Part shown: positions 1-8,781 of the stretch, one piece after another
Layout of the letters: each line of letters begins with the position of its first letter
How positions within the stretch are numbered: the stretch's first letter is position 1
DNA from: Alteromonadaceae bacterium Bs31
GTDB taxonomy: Bacteria; Pseudomonadota; Gammaproteobacteria; Pseudomonadales; Cellvibrionaceae
Assembly: GCA_900177435.1 (NCBI GenBank)
Contig: FXAI01000011.1
Span: 1-64,000 of the forward strand
Direction: 5' to 3'
DNA: 64,000 bases
Translations under genes and position numbers: made by a program
Notes under the pieces: model-generated
Told to the model about the DNA's origin: nothing
The model's input: only the letters and a program-made list of their open reading frames with translations
The model's database searches: none

Positions 1-62
1 TAGAGTTTCTTTTCGCGCCAAAATGAGCGCAATCACTTAAATCCACGCTTTGTCACACAGGG

Positions 63-1409
63 TCAAAACCAAAGGCGTTTTACGCTTAGAGTATAGAAGC
101 TCCACGCGAGACTCGCGCCGCGTGAGGCGTTAAAAATGATGAAGCTCAACCACAAGCCATGATTTCCCAGGCTTTGTGTTGCCCACCACAGTGGAAAAAA
201 TATTATAAATACACTCAATACCATGGTACCCAGCAAGGTGCGGGTGCGTCCTGCGCCGATAAAAATACCGTCCAGCATATAGGTCCAGATACTCACCAAT
301 GGAAAGGCGATAAGCCAAGCGTAGTACGTGGAAGTGGCGTCTGCCACATCATGTATGCTAGTAAACATAGCTATGATAGTTGTTTTACCCGCCGCAAAGC
401 AAAGGCTGATAACAAGCGCCAGTCCCAGCCCCGCTACGATACTGGCGGCGCAGGCGCGCATAAATTCGTCTTGCTTGCGCCCGCCCAGTGCCTTGGCCCC
501 CATGGCTTCGGCGGCGTGGGCGTAGCCATCCAGGCCAAAAGACTGGAGCAGTACCAGTTGCATCAGAATGGCATTAGCGGCCAATACCGTATGGCTCAAC
601 TGCGCGCCCTGGGCGGTAAAGAAGTTGAAGATAAAGAGTAACAGGGCGGTGCGGATGAAAAGGTCACCGTTTAATTTCAGCAGTGCTGACCAGCCCTTCA
701 GGTTGAGGAGCTCTCTTAGCGCTGGCAGGCTATAGGTGTTACCGAGTGCCTGTTTGAGGGCCTTATTGGCCACCCACAGGGCGATGGCGCAGCCAGTGAA
801 TTCAGCAATTAGCGTGGCAAACGCAGCACCGTCGCTGTTCCAGCCAAAGCGCACTATAAACAGGTAGTCCAAAAGGATATTGAGGGCGTTGGCTAGCACA
901 GTAATAAAGAGTGGCAGCCTGGTGTTCTGCAGGCCTATCAGCAGGCCAAGCACAACGAAGGTAACAAAGGCCGCAGGTGCAGCTGTGAGGCGGATATGGC
1001 AGTAGCGCGCCGCCAGTTGGGCAATTTCCGGGTCTGGTGCCATTAAATTTATCGCTATTGGGATGAGTAGCCATTGCAGTGCGATAAGAACCAAGCCAGC
1101 GCTTACCGCAAATAACAGGCTTTGGCCAAACTGCAACAGCAAGTGTTGGTTCTCACCCGCCCCCCAGGCTCGGCCAACAAAGCTGGTGGTGCCCATTCTC
1201 AGGAAGGCGAACATCCACAAGAGAAAAGCCATGATGTTGGCGCCAATTGCCACGGCGCCCAGGTATAACGCGCTTTCCAGGTGACCGAGCATCGCCGTAT
1301 CGGCTATTCCCATCAGAGGAGCAGAAATATTACTGATGATCATTGGCCACGCCATATGAAAGGCTTGCCGATGGGGTAACCCTTTGAAATATAGGGTTTT
1401 TGTGGTCAT
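63..1409 (-). CDS. MATE family multidrug/Na+ antiporter (DinF-like)
   Basis: This is a 448-residue polytopic inner-membrane protein with about twelve hydrophobic segments in two homologous halves, the usual size and shape for a MATE exporter. The N-terminal half has the typical early pattern AWPMIISNISAPLMG followed by DTAMLGHL, where MATE/DinF proteins start helix 1 and the first loop. Family members expel cationic drugs or metabolites in exchange for Na+ or H+; the substrate cannot be read from sequence. The open frame extends five codons upstream to a TTG at 1424, but the ATG at 1409 is preferred; neither has a strong Shine-Dalgarno. It is divergent from the oxidase operon and looks monocistronic. 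Family call is firm; substrate unknown. Confidence 0.9.
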   Translation of the reverse strand: MTTKTLYFKGLPHRQAFHMAWPMIISNISAPLMGIADTAMLGHLESALYLGAVAIGANIMAFLLWMFAFLRMGTTSFVGRAWGAGENQHLLLQFGQSLLFAVSAGLVLIALQWLLIPIAINLMAPDPEIAQLAARYCHIRLTAAPAAFVTFVVLGLLIGLQNTRLPLFITVLANALNILLDYLFIVRFGWNSDGAAFATLIAEFTGCAIALWVANKALKQALGNTYSLPALRELLNLKGWSALLKLNGDLFIRTALLLFIFNFFTAQGAQLSHTVLAANAILMQLVLLQSFGLDGYAHAAEAMGAKALGGRKQDEFMRACAASIVAGLGLALVISLCFAAGKTTIIAMFTSIHDVADATSTYYAWLIAFPLVSIWTYMLDGIFIGAGRTRTLLGTMVLSVFIIFFPLWWATQSLGNHGLWLSFIIFNASRGASLAWSFYTLSVKRLWF

Positions 1410-1494
1410 GCTGCGACTGCTCAAACTGTGGTTTTCCCAGTAGGAATTGGTGTGGATAAAGAAAAAAAAGCGTGCAGATAGCCAAAATCAACAC

Positions 1495-1524
1495 TTACTT
1501 TATGGATCAAGCTGCCGTTATAAT
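1495..1524 (+). promoter_or_regulatory. Predicted sigma-70 promoter of the cytochrome oxidase operon
   Basis: A perfect TATAAT hexamer lies at 1519-1524 in the 230 bp between the MATE gene and coxB. A weak -35 candidate, TTACTT (3 of 6), lies at 1495-1500 with an 18-bp spacer. The coxB start is about 110 bp downstream, leaving room for a leader. This is a motif call only. Confidence 0.3.
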
Positions 1525-1639
1525 CGCCGGCTGCGGCTTTTAGTCGCACCTTTGCGCCTTTTTCCATGATCTGGCGCAAGCAGACACAACAATAATTTAC
1601 ATCTATATTTAAACCTACATAAGTTATGGAGATGGGGCG

Positions 1640-2779
1640 ATGTTAAGTATTTCCCGCCGGTCGCTCGGTCTGCTGTTCGCTGTTGCCGTTGCGTTTTTAC
1701 CAGCGCTGGTATACGCAGGCGAGTGGCAGTTGAATATGACCGAAGGTGTCACCTCGGTGAGCCAATCCGTGTTCCGCTTGCATATGGTCATTTTGATCAT
1801 CTGTGTGGTGATTGGCATTGTCGTGTTTGGTGTCATGTTTTACTCGATGTATGCACACCGAAAATCCCGAGGAGCTAAAGCCGCCAATTTCCATGAAAGC
1901 ACCACGCTGGAAATTATATGGACGGTTATTCCTTTTGTTATCCTCATTGCTATGGCATTCCCGGCCACTTCCACCTTGAAAAAAATCTATGATACCGATA
2001 ATGCCGATTTGGACATATTGATTACCGGTTATCAATGGAAGTGGAAGTACGAGTACCTGGGAGAGGATGTTAGCTTCTTCTCCAATCTTAGCGAAAAATC
2101 CCGTCAGCAAATCTACAGCAAAGCGCCAAAGTCGGCAGACTATCTATTGGACGTGGATGAGCCTGTGCTGATTCCCGTTGGTAAGAAAGTACGCTTTCTG
2201 GTAACCGCCGCTGACGTGATCCACAGCTGGTGGGTACCTGACATTGCCGTTAAGCGCGATGCTATACCAGGTTACGTGAACGAAAGCTGGACCCTGGTAG
2301 AAGAGCCCGGTACGTTCGTCGGCCAGTGTGCCGAACTGTGCGGTAAAGACCACGGCTTTATGCCGATTGTACTCAAGGCCGTTCCCCAGGCTGAATTTGA
2401 TGCCTGGCTGGCAGAGAAGCGTGCCGCTGCGACCGCTATCGCCGAAGCTGCCAAGCAGCAGTTGAGCTTTGAGGAGCTCTACGCCAAGGGTGAAGAGGTT
2501 TATATAAGCCGCTGTGCGGCCTGTCACCAGGATAATGGCCAGGGTATTCCCGGCGTATTCCCTGCGATTGCAGGTAGTGCGGTTGCCACTGGCGATCTAG
2601 CCAGTCACTTGAGTGTGATCCTCAACGGTGTTAACGGTACGGCCATGCAGGCCTTTGCAGAGCAGCTCAATCCGGTAGAGTCGGCTGCTGTCACCACCTT
2701 CCAGCGAAATGCGTTTGGCAACAACACGGGTGACATCATCCAGCCAATCGACATTGTTAATTTCCAGCAAGATCAATAG
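1640..2779 (+). CDS. coxB: Cytochrome c oxidase subunit II with fused cytochrome c domain
   Basis: Subunit II of an aa3-type oxidase carries the CuA centre that takes electrons from cytochrome c and passes them to subunit I. A Sec signal occupies about residues 1-26, followed by two membrane helices (about 47-70 and 91-110). A periplasmic cupredoxin domain holds the CuA ligands H195, C230, C234, H238 and M241 (motif CAELCGKDHGFM). A C-terminal class I cytochrome c domain carries CAACH at 292-296, making this the 'caa3-like' long form of 379 residues. The ATG follows GGAG. It is the first gene of the operon, 12 bp ahead of coxA. Confidence 0.97.
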   Translation: MLSISRRSLGLLFAVAVAFLPALVYAGEWQLNMTEGVTSVSQSVFRLHMVILIICVVIGIVVFGVMFYSMYAHRKSRGAKAANFHESTTLEIIWTVIPFVILIAMAFPATSTLKKIYDTDNADLDILITGYQWKWKYEYLGEDVSFFSNLSEKSRQQIYSKAPKSADYLLDVDEPVLIPVGKKVRFLVTAADVIHSWWVPDIAVKRDAIPGYVNESWTLVEEPGTFVGQCAELCGKDHGFMPIVLKAVPQAEFDAWLAEKRAAATAIAEAAKQQLSFEELYAKGEEVYISRCAACHQDNGQGIPGVFPAIAGSAVATGDLASHLSVILNGVNGTAMQAFAEQLNPVESAAVTTFQRNAFGNNTGDIIQPIDIVNFQQDQ

Positions 2780-2791
2780 GAGTTAAGCACT

Positions 2792-4342
2792 ATGGCACAT
2801 GGTCCTGCTAAAGGTTTTACCCGGTGGCTATACACCACCAACCACAAAGACATCGGCAGTATGTATTTGTGGTTTTCGTTCGCCATGTTTTTTCTTGGCG
2901 GTTTTTTTGCCTTGGTGATTCGAGCGGAGCTGTTTCAGCCCGGTTTGCAAATTGTCGAGCCTAACTTTTTCAACCAGATGACTACCATGCATGGCTTGGT
3001 GATGGTGTTTGGTGCGGTAATGCCTGCCTTTGTGGGCTTGGCTAACTGGATGGTACCTATGATGATTGGTGCTCCGGATATGGCCCTGCCGCGTATGAAC
3101 AACTGGAGTTTCTGGATTCTGCCCTTCGCCTTTGCGATGTTGGCTTCCACCCTGTTCATGGAAGGCGGAGCCCCCAACTTTGGTTGGACTTTTTACGCGC
3201 CGCTGTCCACCACTTATGCGCCGGCGTCGGTAACCTTCTTTATCTTCGCTGTGCACATTATGGGTGCTTCTTCCATCATGGGTGCCATTAACATTATTGC
3301 CACCATTTTGAATATGCGTGCACCGGGTATGACCCTGATGAAAATGCCCTTGTTCGTATGGACATGGTTGATCACCGCATACTTGTTGATTGCCGTAATG
3401 CCTGTACTGGCAGGTGTCGTCACCATGATGTTAATGGATATTCACTTTGGCACCAGCTTCTTCGATGCGGCCGGTGGCGGTGACCCAGTATTGTTCCAGC
3501 ATGTATTCTGGTTCTTTGGCCACCCTGAGGTGTACATCATGATCCTGCCCGCCTTTGGTGTGGTATCGGCCATCATTCCCACCTTTGCCCGTAAGCCCTT
3601 GTTTGGTTACAGCTCCATGGTGTACGCAACGGCGTCCATCGCTTTCTTAAGCTTTATTGTATGGGCGCACCACATGTTTACGGTGGGTATGCCGCTGTTC
3701 GGTGAATTGGTATTTATGTACGCCACCATGCTGATTGCCATCCCAACCGGTGTGAAGGTGTTCAACTGGGTTACCACCATGTTCAAAGGCTCCATGACCT
3801 TTGAAACACCCATGCTGTTTTCCATTGCCTTTGTGATTCTGTTTACCATCGGTGGCTTCTCCGGGCTGATGTTGGCCATTGCGCCAGCAGATTTCCAGTA
3901 TCACGACACCTACTTTGTCGTCGCTCACTTCCATTACGTACTGGTACCGGGTGCGATCTTCTCCATTACTGCGGCTGTTTACTACTGGCTGCCCAAGTGG
4001 AGCGGCAATATGTATGACGAAACCATGGGCAAGGCACATTTCTGGCTGGCCTTTATCGGTTTGAATGTAACCTTCTTCCCCATGCACTTCTCAGGCTTGG
4101 CCGGGATGCCGCGTCGCATTCCCGATTACAATCCGCTGTGGGCAGACTGGAATATGATTTCCTCGGTAGGAGCCTTTCTGTTTGGCGCTGCGCAGTTATT
4201 GTTCTTGTTTATCGTTATCCGCACCATCATCGGTGGCAAGAAGGCTACAGCAGAGGTTTGGGAAGGCTCTCACGGCCTGGAGTGGACAGTGCCATCACCA
4301 GCGCCCTATCACACTTTTAGCACGCCGCCAGAAGTGAAGTAA
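2792..4342 (+). CDS. coxA: Cytochrome c oxidase subunit I
   Basis: This is the catalytic heme-copper subunit that reduces O2 and pumps protons. The 516-residue sequence has about twelve membrane helices and all expected ligands: H67 and H381 for heme a and H379 for heme a3; H244, H293 and H294 for CuB. The cross-linking Tyr is Y248 in FGHPEVY. The Glu in that motif (E246) marks an A1-type oxidase with a D-channel glutamate. It sits between subunit II and the assembly factor Cox11, so transcription with both is expected. Length and motifs are canonical, with no sign of decay. Confidence 0.98.
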   Translation: MAHGPAKGFTRWLYTTNHKDIGSMYLWFSFAMFFLGGFFALVIRAELFQPGLQIVEPNFFNQMTTMHGLVMVFGAVMPAFVGLANWMVPMMIGAPDMALPRMNNWSFWILPFAFAMLASTLFMEGGAPNFGWTFYAPLSTTYAPASVTFFIFAVHIMGASSIMGAINIIATILNMRAPGMTLMKMPLFVWTWLITAYLLIAVMPVLAGVVTMMLMDIHFGTSFFDAAGGGDPVLFQHVFWFFGHPEVYIMILPAFGVVSAIIPTFARKPLFGYSSMVYATASIAFLSFIVWAHHMFTVGMPLFGELVFMYATMLIAIPTGVKVFNWVTTMFKGSMTFETPMLFSIAFVILFTIGGFSGLMLAIAPADFQYHDTYFVVAHFHYVLVPGAIFSITAAVYYWLPKWSGNMYDETMGKAHFWLAFIGLNVTFFPMHFSGLAGMPRRIPDYNPLWADWNMISSVGAFLFGAAQLLFLFIVIRTIIGGKKATAEVWEGSHGLEWTVPSPAPYHTFSTPPEVK

Positions 4343-4373
4343 ATTTTAGCGAAGCAAAAGAAGTAGTTTTGAC

Positions 4374-4979
4374 GTGAATACACAGGAAAAACAGGCCATC
4401 AGAAAATCCATTGCCAGGTCACTGGCGTTGGTGGTGGCCATGTTTGTGTTTGCCATGTGGGTGATGCCACCCCTGTACAACCTGTTTTGTGAAGTGACAG
4501 GCCTTAATGGTAAAACCAAAGGTCAGTACGTGCCGGTGAGTGCAGAGGTGGATACCAGCAGGTTGATAACCGTGCAGTTTGTCGGCACCAACAACGAGAA
4601 TATGACCTGGGGCTTCAAACCCAAGGACTTCTCGCTACAGGTGCATCCGGGCCAGGCAGTGGTCACCGACTTTATTGCCCACAACCCCAGCAACGCGATT
4701 ATGGTGGGGCAGGCAATCCCGAGCCTGGTGCCACACAACGCCACGGACTATTTTCACAAAACAGAATGTTTCTGCTTCAATCAACAAACATTGGCTCCGG
4801 GAGAAACTGCCAACCTCGGTTTGCAGTTTATTGTTGATCAGGAAGTGCCGCGCGGGGTAAATACCATCACCCTCAGCTACACCCTGTTTGATGTTACCGA
4901 AGCTTTTCCTGAAGCTGTTGCGCTTAAGCAGCGAGAGCTTGAGGAAAAAGAGAATAAAAATATTTTAAGCGTACGCTAA
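4374..4979 (+). CDS. ctaG: Cytochrome c oxidase assembly protein Cox11/CtaG (CuB insertion)
   Basis: Cox11/CtaG delivers copper to the CuB site of subunit I. The 201-residue protein has one N-terminal membrane anchor (about residues 15-37) and a periplasmic immunoglobulin-like domain. It carries the copper-binding signature ECFCFNQQ, with the two cysteines of the CFCF motif. The start is GTG at 4374, because the reading frame opens there and the next in-frame Met would remove the anchor; no strong Shine-Dalgarno is visible. It lies between subunits I and III, the standard gammaproteobacterial order. Confidence 0.95.
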   Translation: MNTQEKQAIRKSIARSLALVVAMFVFAMWVMPPLYNLFCEVTGLNGKTKGQYVPVSAEVDTSRLITVQFVGTNNENMTWGFKPKDFSLQVHPGQAVVTDFIAHNPSNAIMVGQAIPSLVPHNATDYFHKTECFCFNQQTLAPGETANLGLQFIVDQEVPRGVNTITLSYTLFDVTEAFPEAVALKQRELEEKENKNILSVR

Positions 4980-4993
4980 CGCGGAGTTAAAAC

Positions 4994-5923
4994 ATGGAAC
5001 AAAAACAAGAATTTGAAACCTACTACGTTCCCGAGCAAAGCAAGCTGCCCATTTTTGCTTCCCTTGGCTTGTTTCTTACGGTGTTCGGCCTGGGTAACTG
5101 GCTAAATGAAATGTCAGCGGAAAAAGAAGGCAGTGGTGTCACCGTCTTCCTGCTGGGTTTCGTGGTGCTTGCCGCCGTGCTTTTCACCTGGTTCTCCAAG
5201 GCGATTGATGAAAATATCAAAGGCCTTAACAGCGTGCAGCTTAAGCGTTCATATGTTTGGGGCATGGGTTGGTTCATTTTTTCTGAAGTGATGTTCTTCG
5301 CCGCTTTTTTTGGTGCACTTTGGTACTTGCGTAATATATCGCTTCCCCATCTGGGGGAGGGTCCCACCAGTGAATTACTTTGGAACGACTTTAAAGCTGA
5401 TTGGCCACTGATGACGACTCCGGACATGGCCCTTAACGGTGAAGCCGCTGCCATCACCGGGCCGGAAGCAACAATGGGCAACCCTGGTTTCAGCAAGTGG
5501 TTAACATGGTTGCCGTTTATCAACACTGCGATCCTGATCTCCTCCAGTGTGACCGTACATTGGGCCCATACTGCCCTCAAAAAAGATAACAAAAAGGCAT
5601 TCAATTTTTGGCTAGGTTTTACTGTGCTTTTGGGCTTTATTTTCCTGTGTGTTCAGGTATACGAATATAAGCACGCCTATACAGACCTTGGCTTAACGCT
5701 TAATGCCGGTGTCTACGGTACTACCTTCTTTATGTTGACTGGCTTTCATGGTTTGCACGTTACCATGGGCACCTTCATGCTGTTTGTGCAATGGCTGCGT
5801 TCTGTCACCAAAGGGCACTTTAGCCACAGCGATTGCTTTGGTTTTGAGGCGTCCAGCTGGTACTGGCACTTTGTCGATGTGGTGTGGGTTGGCCTGTTTA
5901 TCTTTGTCTATATTCTTGGCTAG
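4994..5923 (+). CDS. coxC: Cytochrome c oxidase subunit III
   Basis: Subunit III is the seven-helix structural subunit that stabilises the oxidase and its proton uptake. The protein is 309 residues, slightly longer than the 260-290 common in the family, because of a hydrophilic insert at about residues 115-165 between early helices. The C-terminal block FWYWHFVDVVWVGLF-type signature (here SSWYWHFVDVVWVGLF) is diagnostic. The start has a purine-rich GGAG 8 bp upstream. Its last four bases overlap the end of a convergent DUF2909 gene. Confidence 0.96.
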   Translation: MEQKQEFETYYVPEQSKLPIFASLGLFLTVFGLGNWLNEMSAEKEGSGVTVFLLGFVVLAAVLFTWFSKAIDENIKGLNSVQLKRSYVWGMGWFIFSEVMFFAAFFGALWYLRNISLPHLGEGPTSELLWNDFKADWPLMTTPDMALNGEAAAITGPEATMGNPGFSKWLTWLPFINTAILISSSVTVHWAHTALKKDNKKAFNFWLGFTVLLGFIFLCVQVYEYKHAYTDLGLTLNAGVYGTTFFMLTGFHGLHVTMGTFMLFVQWLRSVTKGHFSHSDCFGFEASSWYWHFVDVVWVGLFIFVYILG

Positions 5924-6177
5924 TGTTGCACAGGGGTGGCTGTCTGACGATGGTCGCCCCATGGCGCAGTATTTGATAATTTTCCGCTGTAAATGCCGTA
6001 GCCTATAACTAGCAGCAGTGCGGCCACGAGAGTGACTCTCACCCCAAGGGCATAGACGGTTCGTTTGGATTCCGCCACGCCCATATCCTTGATAAGAAAC
6101 ACCAGGCCGCTCGTTAAACTCGCAACTACGGCAATAAATAATACAATAATGGTAATTTTTAACGCCGCAACGCTCAT
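5920..6177 (-). CDS. DUF2909 twin-transmembrane protein
   Basis: This 85-residue protein has two hydrophobic helices (about 7-28 and 42-63) joined by a short basic loop, matching the DUF2909 'twin transmembrane' family. That family is regularly found inside aa3 oxidase loci of gammaproteobacteria. No biochemical role is established; an accessory role in oxidase assembly is inference from position. It runs against the operon and its stop overlaps that of coxC by 4 bp, so it needs its own promoter in the 27 bp before surf1 or inside it. The ATG is preceded by AAGGAAA at good spacing. Confidence 0.85.
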   Translation of the reverse strand: MSVAALKITIIVLFIAVVASLTSGLVFLIKDMGVAESKRTVYALGVRVTLVAALLLVIGYGIYSGKLSNTAPWGDHRQTATPVQH

Positions 6178-6204
6178 AATCGTTTCCTTAAAAATGGCAG
6201 GCTA

Positions 6205-6924
6205 ATGGCCGAAAAATTTACTTTTATAGTGCAGTGGAAAATTACGCTATTGGTGGTGTTGTTTTTGCCGCTGCTCGTTTCTTTGGGGTTTTGGCAGCTT
6301 AGTCGTGCTCAAGAGAAGCAGACATTACAGCAAAGCTGGTTAGCGGAGCAAGCCCTGCCAGCGCAGCACTATCGCGAGCTGCTGGACAGTAAGCATGCTT
6401 ATCGACGGGTGTTTCTGGAAGGTGAGTTCCACCAGCACTACTGGTTGGTGGAAAATAAAATACTGGCCGGTAAACTGGGTTACCACGTAATATCCCCCTT
6501 CAAAACGGATTTAGGCGATTGGATACTGATAAACCGAGGCTGGGTAGAAGCAAGTGCCTACCGGGAAGAAAACCCGGTGCTGAATACACCGCAAGGAAAG
6601 CATCGGCTAACGGGAACACTCATAAAGCCCAGTGATTCTAAATTTATTGAGCATAACCCTGAGTTGATGGGAAGCTGGCCCTACCGCTTACTGGAAATTG
6701 ATTTTGCTTTAATGGCGGATCAGCTGAATCAGCCGCTGGAGCCAAAAATAGTTTTAATGGACGCGGACAGCCCCGGAGCGCTGATCGTAGAGTGGCAGCC
6801 AGTGAATATGTCGGCGGAGAAACACCGGGCTTATGCGCTACAGTGGTTTGCCATGGCGTTTGCACTTAGCGTTATGTGGTTTGTAGCAAATACCAATGTG
6901 TTAAAGCGTTTTTCCAACGATTAA
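6205..6924 (+). CDS. SURF1 family cytochrome oxidase assembly protein
   Basis: SURF1 proteins help insert heme a into subunit I. This 239-residue protein has the two-helix topology of the family: one helix at about 10-30, one at about 212-230, and a large periplasmic domain between. Recognisable blocks are FWQLSRAQEKQ after helix 1, the ILINRGWV segment mid-domain, and the C-terminal HRAYALQWFAMAFAL. It is the first plus-strand gene after the DUF2909 insertion and is followed after 76 bp by a SCO-like gene. Length is normal. Confidence 0.92.
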   Translation: MAEKFTFIVQWKITLLVVLFLPLLVSLGFWQLSRAQEKQTLQQSWLAEQALPAQHYRELLDSKHAYRRVFLEGEFHQHYWLVENKILAGKLGYHVISPFKTDLGDWILINRGWVEASAYREENPVLNTPQGKHRLTGTLIKPSDSKFIEHNPELMGSWPYRLLEIDFALMADQLNQPLEPKIVLMDADSPGALIVEWQPVNMSAEKHRAYALQWFAMAFALSVMWFVANTNVLKRFSND

Positions 6925-7000
6925 TTGAGCAAGGTAATAATTTTAATGCCGAGCTGCAGCAAAGCCTGCAGCGGCACCGAACGATTAGAACAACTAAACT

Positions 7001-7615
7001 ATGAGCGACATAAAAGCTAACAAAAAAAATAACCGCACATTAATTGCCATCATTGTGGTTTCTGTATTGCCTATTGCTGCGGCTTATTTTATGTTTTTTA
7101 CGGGTATCGGTGTACCAGAGCATACCGTGAATGCAGGTAGGCTGTTAGGTAATCCGGTGAGCTTGTCGTCATTGCTTGAAGAGGATAATGCCGAGTTTTT
7201 GCAGCACATTCAGCAAGACAAAAAATGGCGATTATTAATTCCCATCAGCGATGAGTGCAATGAGGCCTGCGAACTTAACCTTTACACCACGCGGCAGGTT
7301 CATATTCGCCTGGCACAAAAAAGTGTTCGGGTAGAGCGTGTGGCGGTAAATATTGGTGGTACTGTAGGCCTGCGTATTTACAATGAGATAAAAGCAGAGC
7401 ACCCCAAGCTAAAATTTATCAATCTCGATGCAGAAAGCTGGCAAGAGTGGTTATCTCAGAGTGAAACAGCACTAAGTGCGGAGCAAGAGCACTTTTATTT
7501 GTTAGTGGACCAGGAAGGAAACGCTATGATGGCTTACCACTCAGATGTTCAGGGTAACGATCTGTTAAAAGACCTTAAGCGTGCACTTAAATATTCCATT
7601 GATTTTCAGAAATGA
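7001..7615 (+). CDS. Oxidase-locus membrane-anchored thioredoxin-fold (SCO-like) protein
   Basis: This 204-residue protein has one N-terminal membrane helix (about 14-35) and a periplasmic domain. Genes of this type often lie between SURF1 and heme A synthase and are annotated only as 'transmembrane protein'. The sequence shows DECNEACELNLY, a CxxxC motif where SCO proteins carry CPxxCP, preceded by a hydrophobic strand (WRLLIPIS). A thioredoxin-like C-terminal half (HFYLLVDQEGNAMMAYHS) ends with an amphipathic helix. I infer a degenerate or divergent SCO/thioredoxin fold involved in copper or thiol handling. Its TGA overlaps the heme A synthase ATG (ATGA), so the two are translationally coupled. 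Confidence 0.8.
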   Translation: MSDIKANKKNNRTLIAIIVVSVLPIAAAYFMFFTGIGVPEHTVNAGRLLGNPVSLSSLLEEDNAEFLQHIQQDKKWRLLIPISDECNEACELNLYTTRQVHIRLAQKSVRVERVAVNIGGTVGLRIYNEIKAEHPKLKFINLDAESWQEWLSQSETALSAEQEHFYLLVDQEGNAMMAYHSDVQGNDLLKDLKRALKYSIDFQK

Positions 7616-8772
7616 TGAGTAACAACAAAAAAATTGTAGCTGTTGCCGTTCTTGCATTGATTATGGCCTCAGTCGTAGTTGTACTGGGTTCTTTTACGCG
7701 TTTGGCTCACGCAGGTTTGGGTTGCCCGGACTGGCCCACGTGTTATGGCCATCTGTGGGTGCCGAACGAAAGCCACGAAATTGATGCCGCCAATGCGGCA
7801 TTTACAGACACCCCCGTCGAAACGGACAAAACCTGGCCCGAGCAAATTCACAGAATTTTTGCCTCCAGCCTTGGGCTGGTGATTTTAACACTGCTTTTTT
7901 TAAGCGCGCGTGCCGCGACAGTGCGGCTGGGTTCAATCTATATTCTGCTCGGGGCGCTTGTTGCGGGGCTTGTAGCCAGAATTTTTGCCGGTGACGGGCT
8001 TGACCCCCTCTTGTGGCTATTGGTGGGCCTGTATTTTTTAAATGTGTGGCGCTTGCGGGGGCAGTTAACAGCTACCTTAAGATTAGCGGCTATACTTGCT
8101 GGCTTGGTAATACTGCAGGGCTTCTTTGGCATGTGGACAGTTACCCTTAAGCTCTGGCCACAGGTAGTAACAGCGCATCTGCTCGGTGGTTTTGCAACTT
8201 TCTGTGTAATTTGGCTTTTTATACAAGTAGCTCTTGCCTATCAGTGGCGACTTCAGGCACCTGCAGTGGTGCAACTGTTTAAAACAAAAAAATTAGCAGT
8301 ACTGGCGCTTGGTGCGGCTATTGTGCAAATTACACTTGGCGGTTGGACCTCTTCAAATTACGCCGCACTTGCTTGTCCGGATTTCCCTTTGTGTCAGAAT
8401 GCTGTATTTCCCAGTGCAGATTATTTGCAGGGCTTTAATATATTCCAACATGTAGGGCCGAACTACCTGGGTGGTTTGCTCGACAACCATGCGCGCATTG
8501 CTATTCACTTTAGCCACCGCATCGGTGCTATTGTGCTTACCGTTTTTTGCCTCGCCTTGAGCCTGTCTTTATTTAAAACAAAGGCTCCAGCCGTTCGACG
8601 CATGGCCCTTATTCTGCTGGCTGCGCTGCTTGCACAGATATCTTTAGGCATTAGCAATATTGTGCTTAGTCTGCCCCTAAGCGTTGCTGTTCTCCATAAT
8701 GCCGGTGGTGCCATATTACTGGTGGTATTGGTGACGATTAACCACCGTATATCAAGCGTAAAAACGCTGTAG
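7612..8772 (+). CDS. ctaA: Heme A synthase (COX15/CtaA)
   Basis: This enzyme oxidises the C8 methyl of heme O to give heme A for the oxidase. The 386-residue protein has eight membrane helices in two repeats. Conserved histidines lie in EQIHRIFA, TAHLLGG, IHFSHRIGA and VLHNAGG. Paired extracytoplasmic cysteine motifs CPDWPTC and CPDFPLC appear in the two halves, the regulatory/catalytic cysteines of type 2 CtaA. It overlaps the upstream gene by 4 bp and is followed after 9 bp by the heme O synthase that supplies its substrate. Confidence 0.96.
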   Translation: MMSNNKKIVAVAVLALIMASVVVVLGSFTRLAHAGLGCPDWPTCYGHLWVPNESHEIDAANAAFTDTPVETDKTWPEQIHRIFASSLGLVILTLLFLSARAATVRLGSIYILLGALVAGLVARIFAGDGLDPLLWLLVGLYFLNVWRLRGQLTATLRLAAILAGLVILQGFFGMWTVTLKLWPQVVTAHLLGGFATFCVIWLFIQVALAYQWRLQAPAVVQLFKTKKLAVLALGAAIVQITLGGWTSSNYAALACPDFPLCQNAVFPSADYLQGFNIFQHVGPNYLGGLLDNHARIAIHFSHRIGAIVLTVFCLALSLSLFKTKAPAVRRMALILLAALLAQISLGISNIVLSLPLSVAVLHNAGGAILLVVLVTINHRISSVKTL

Positions 8773-8781
8773 AGTTAGACA

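Noticed and set aside
2828-3256. Long antisense frame (142 codons) within coxA, and similar shadows inside coxB, coxC and MMPL
   Set aside because: These mirror the codon structure of strongly supported genes and have no start context.
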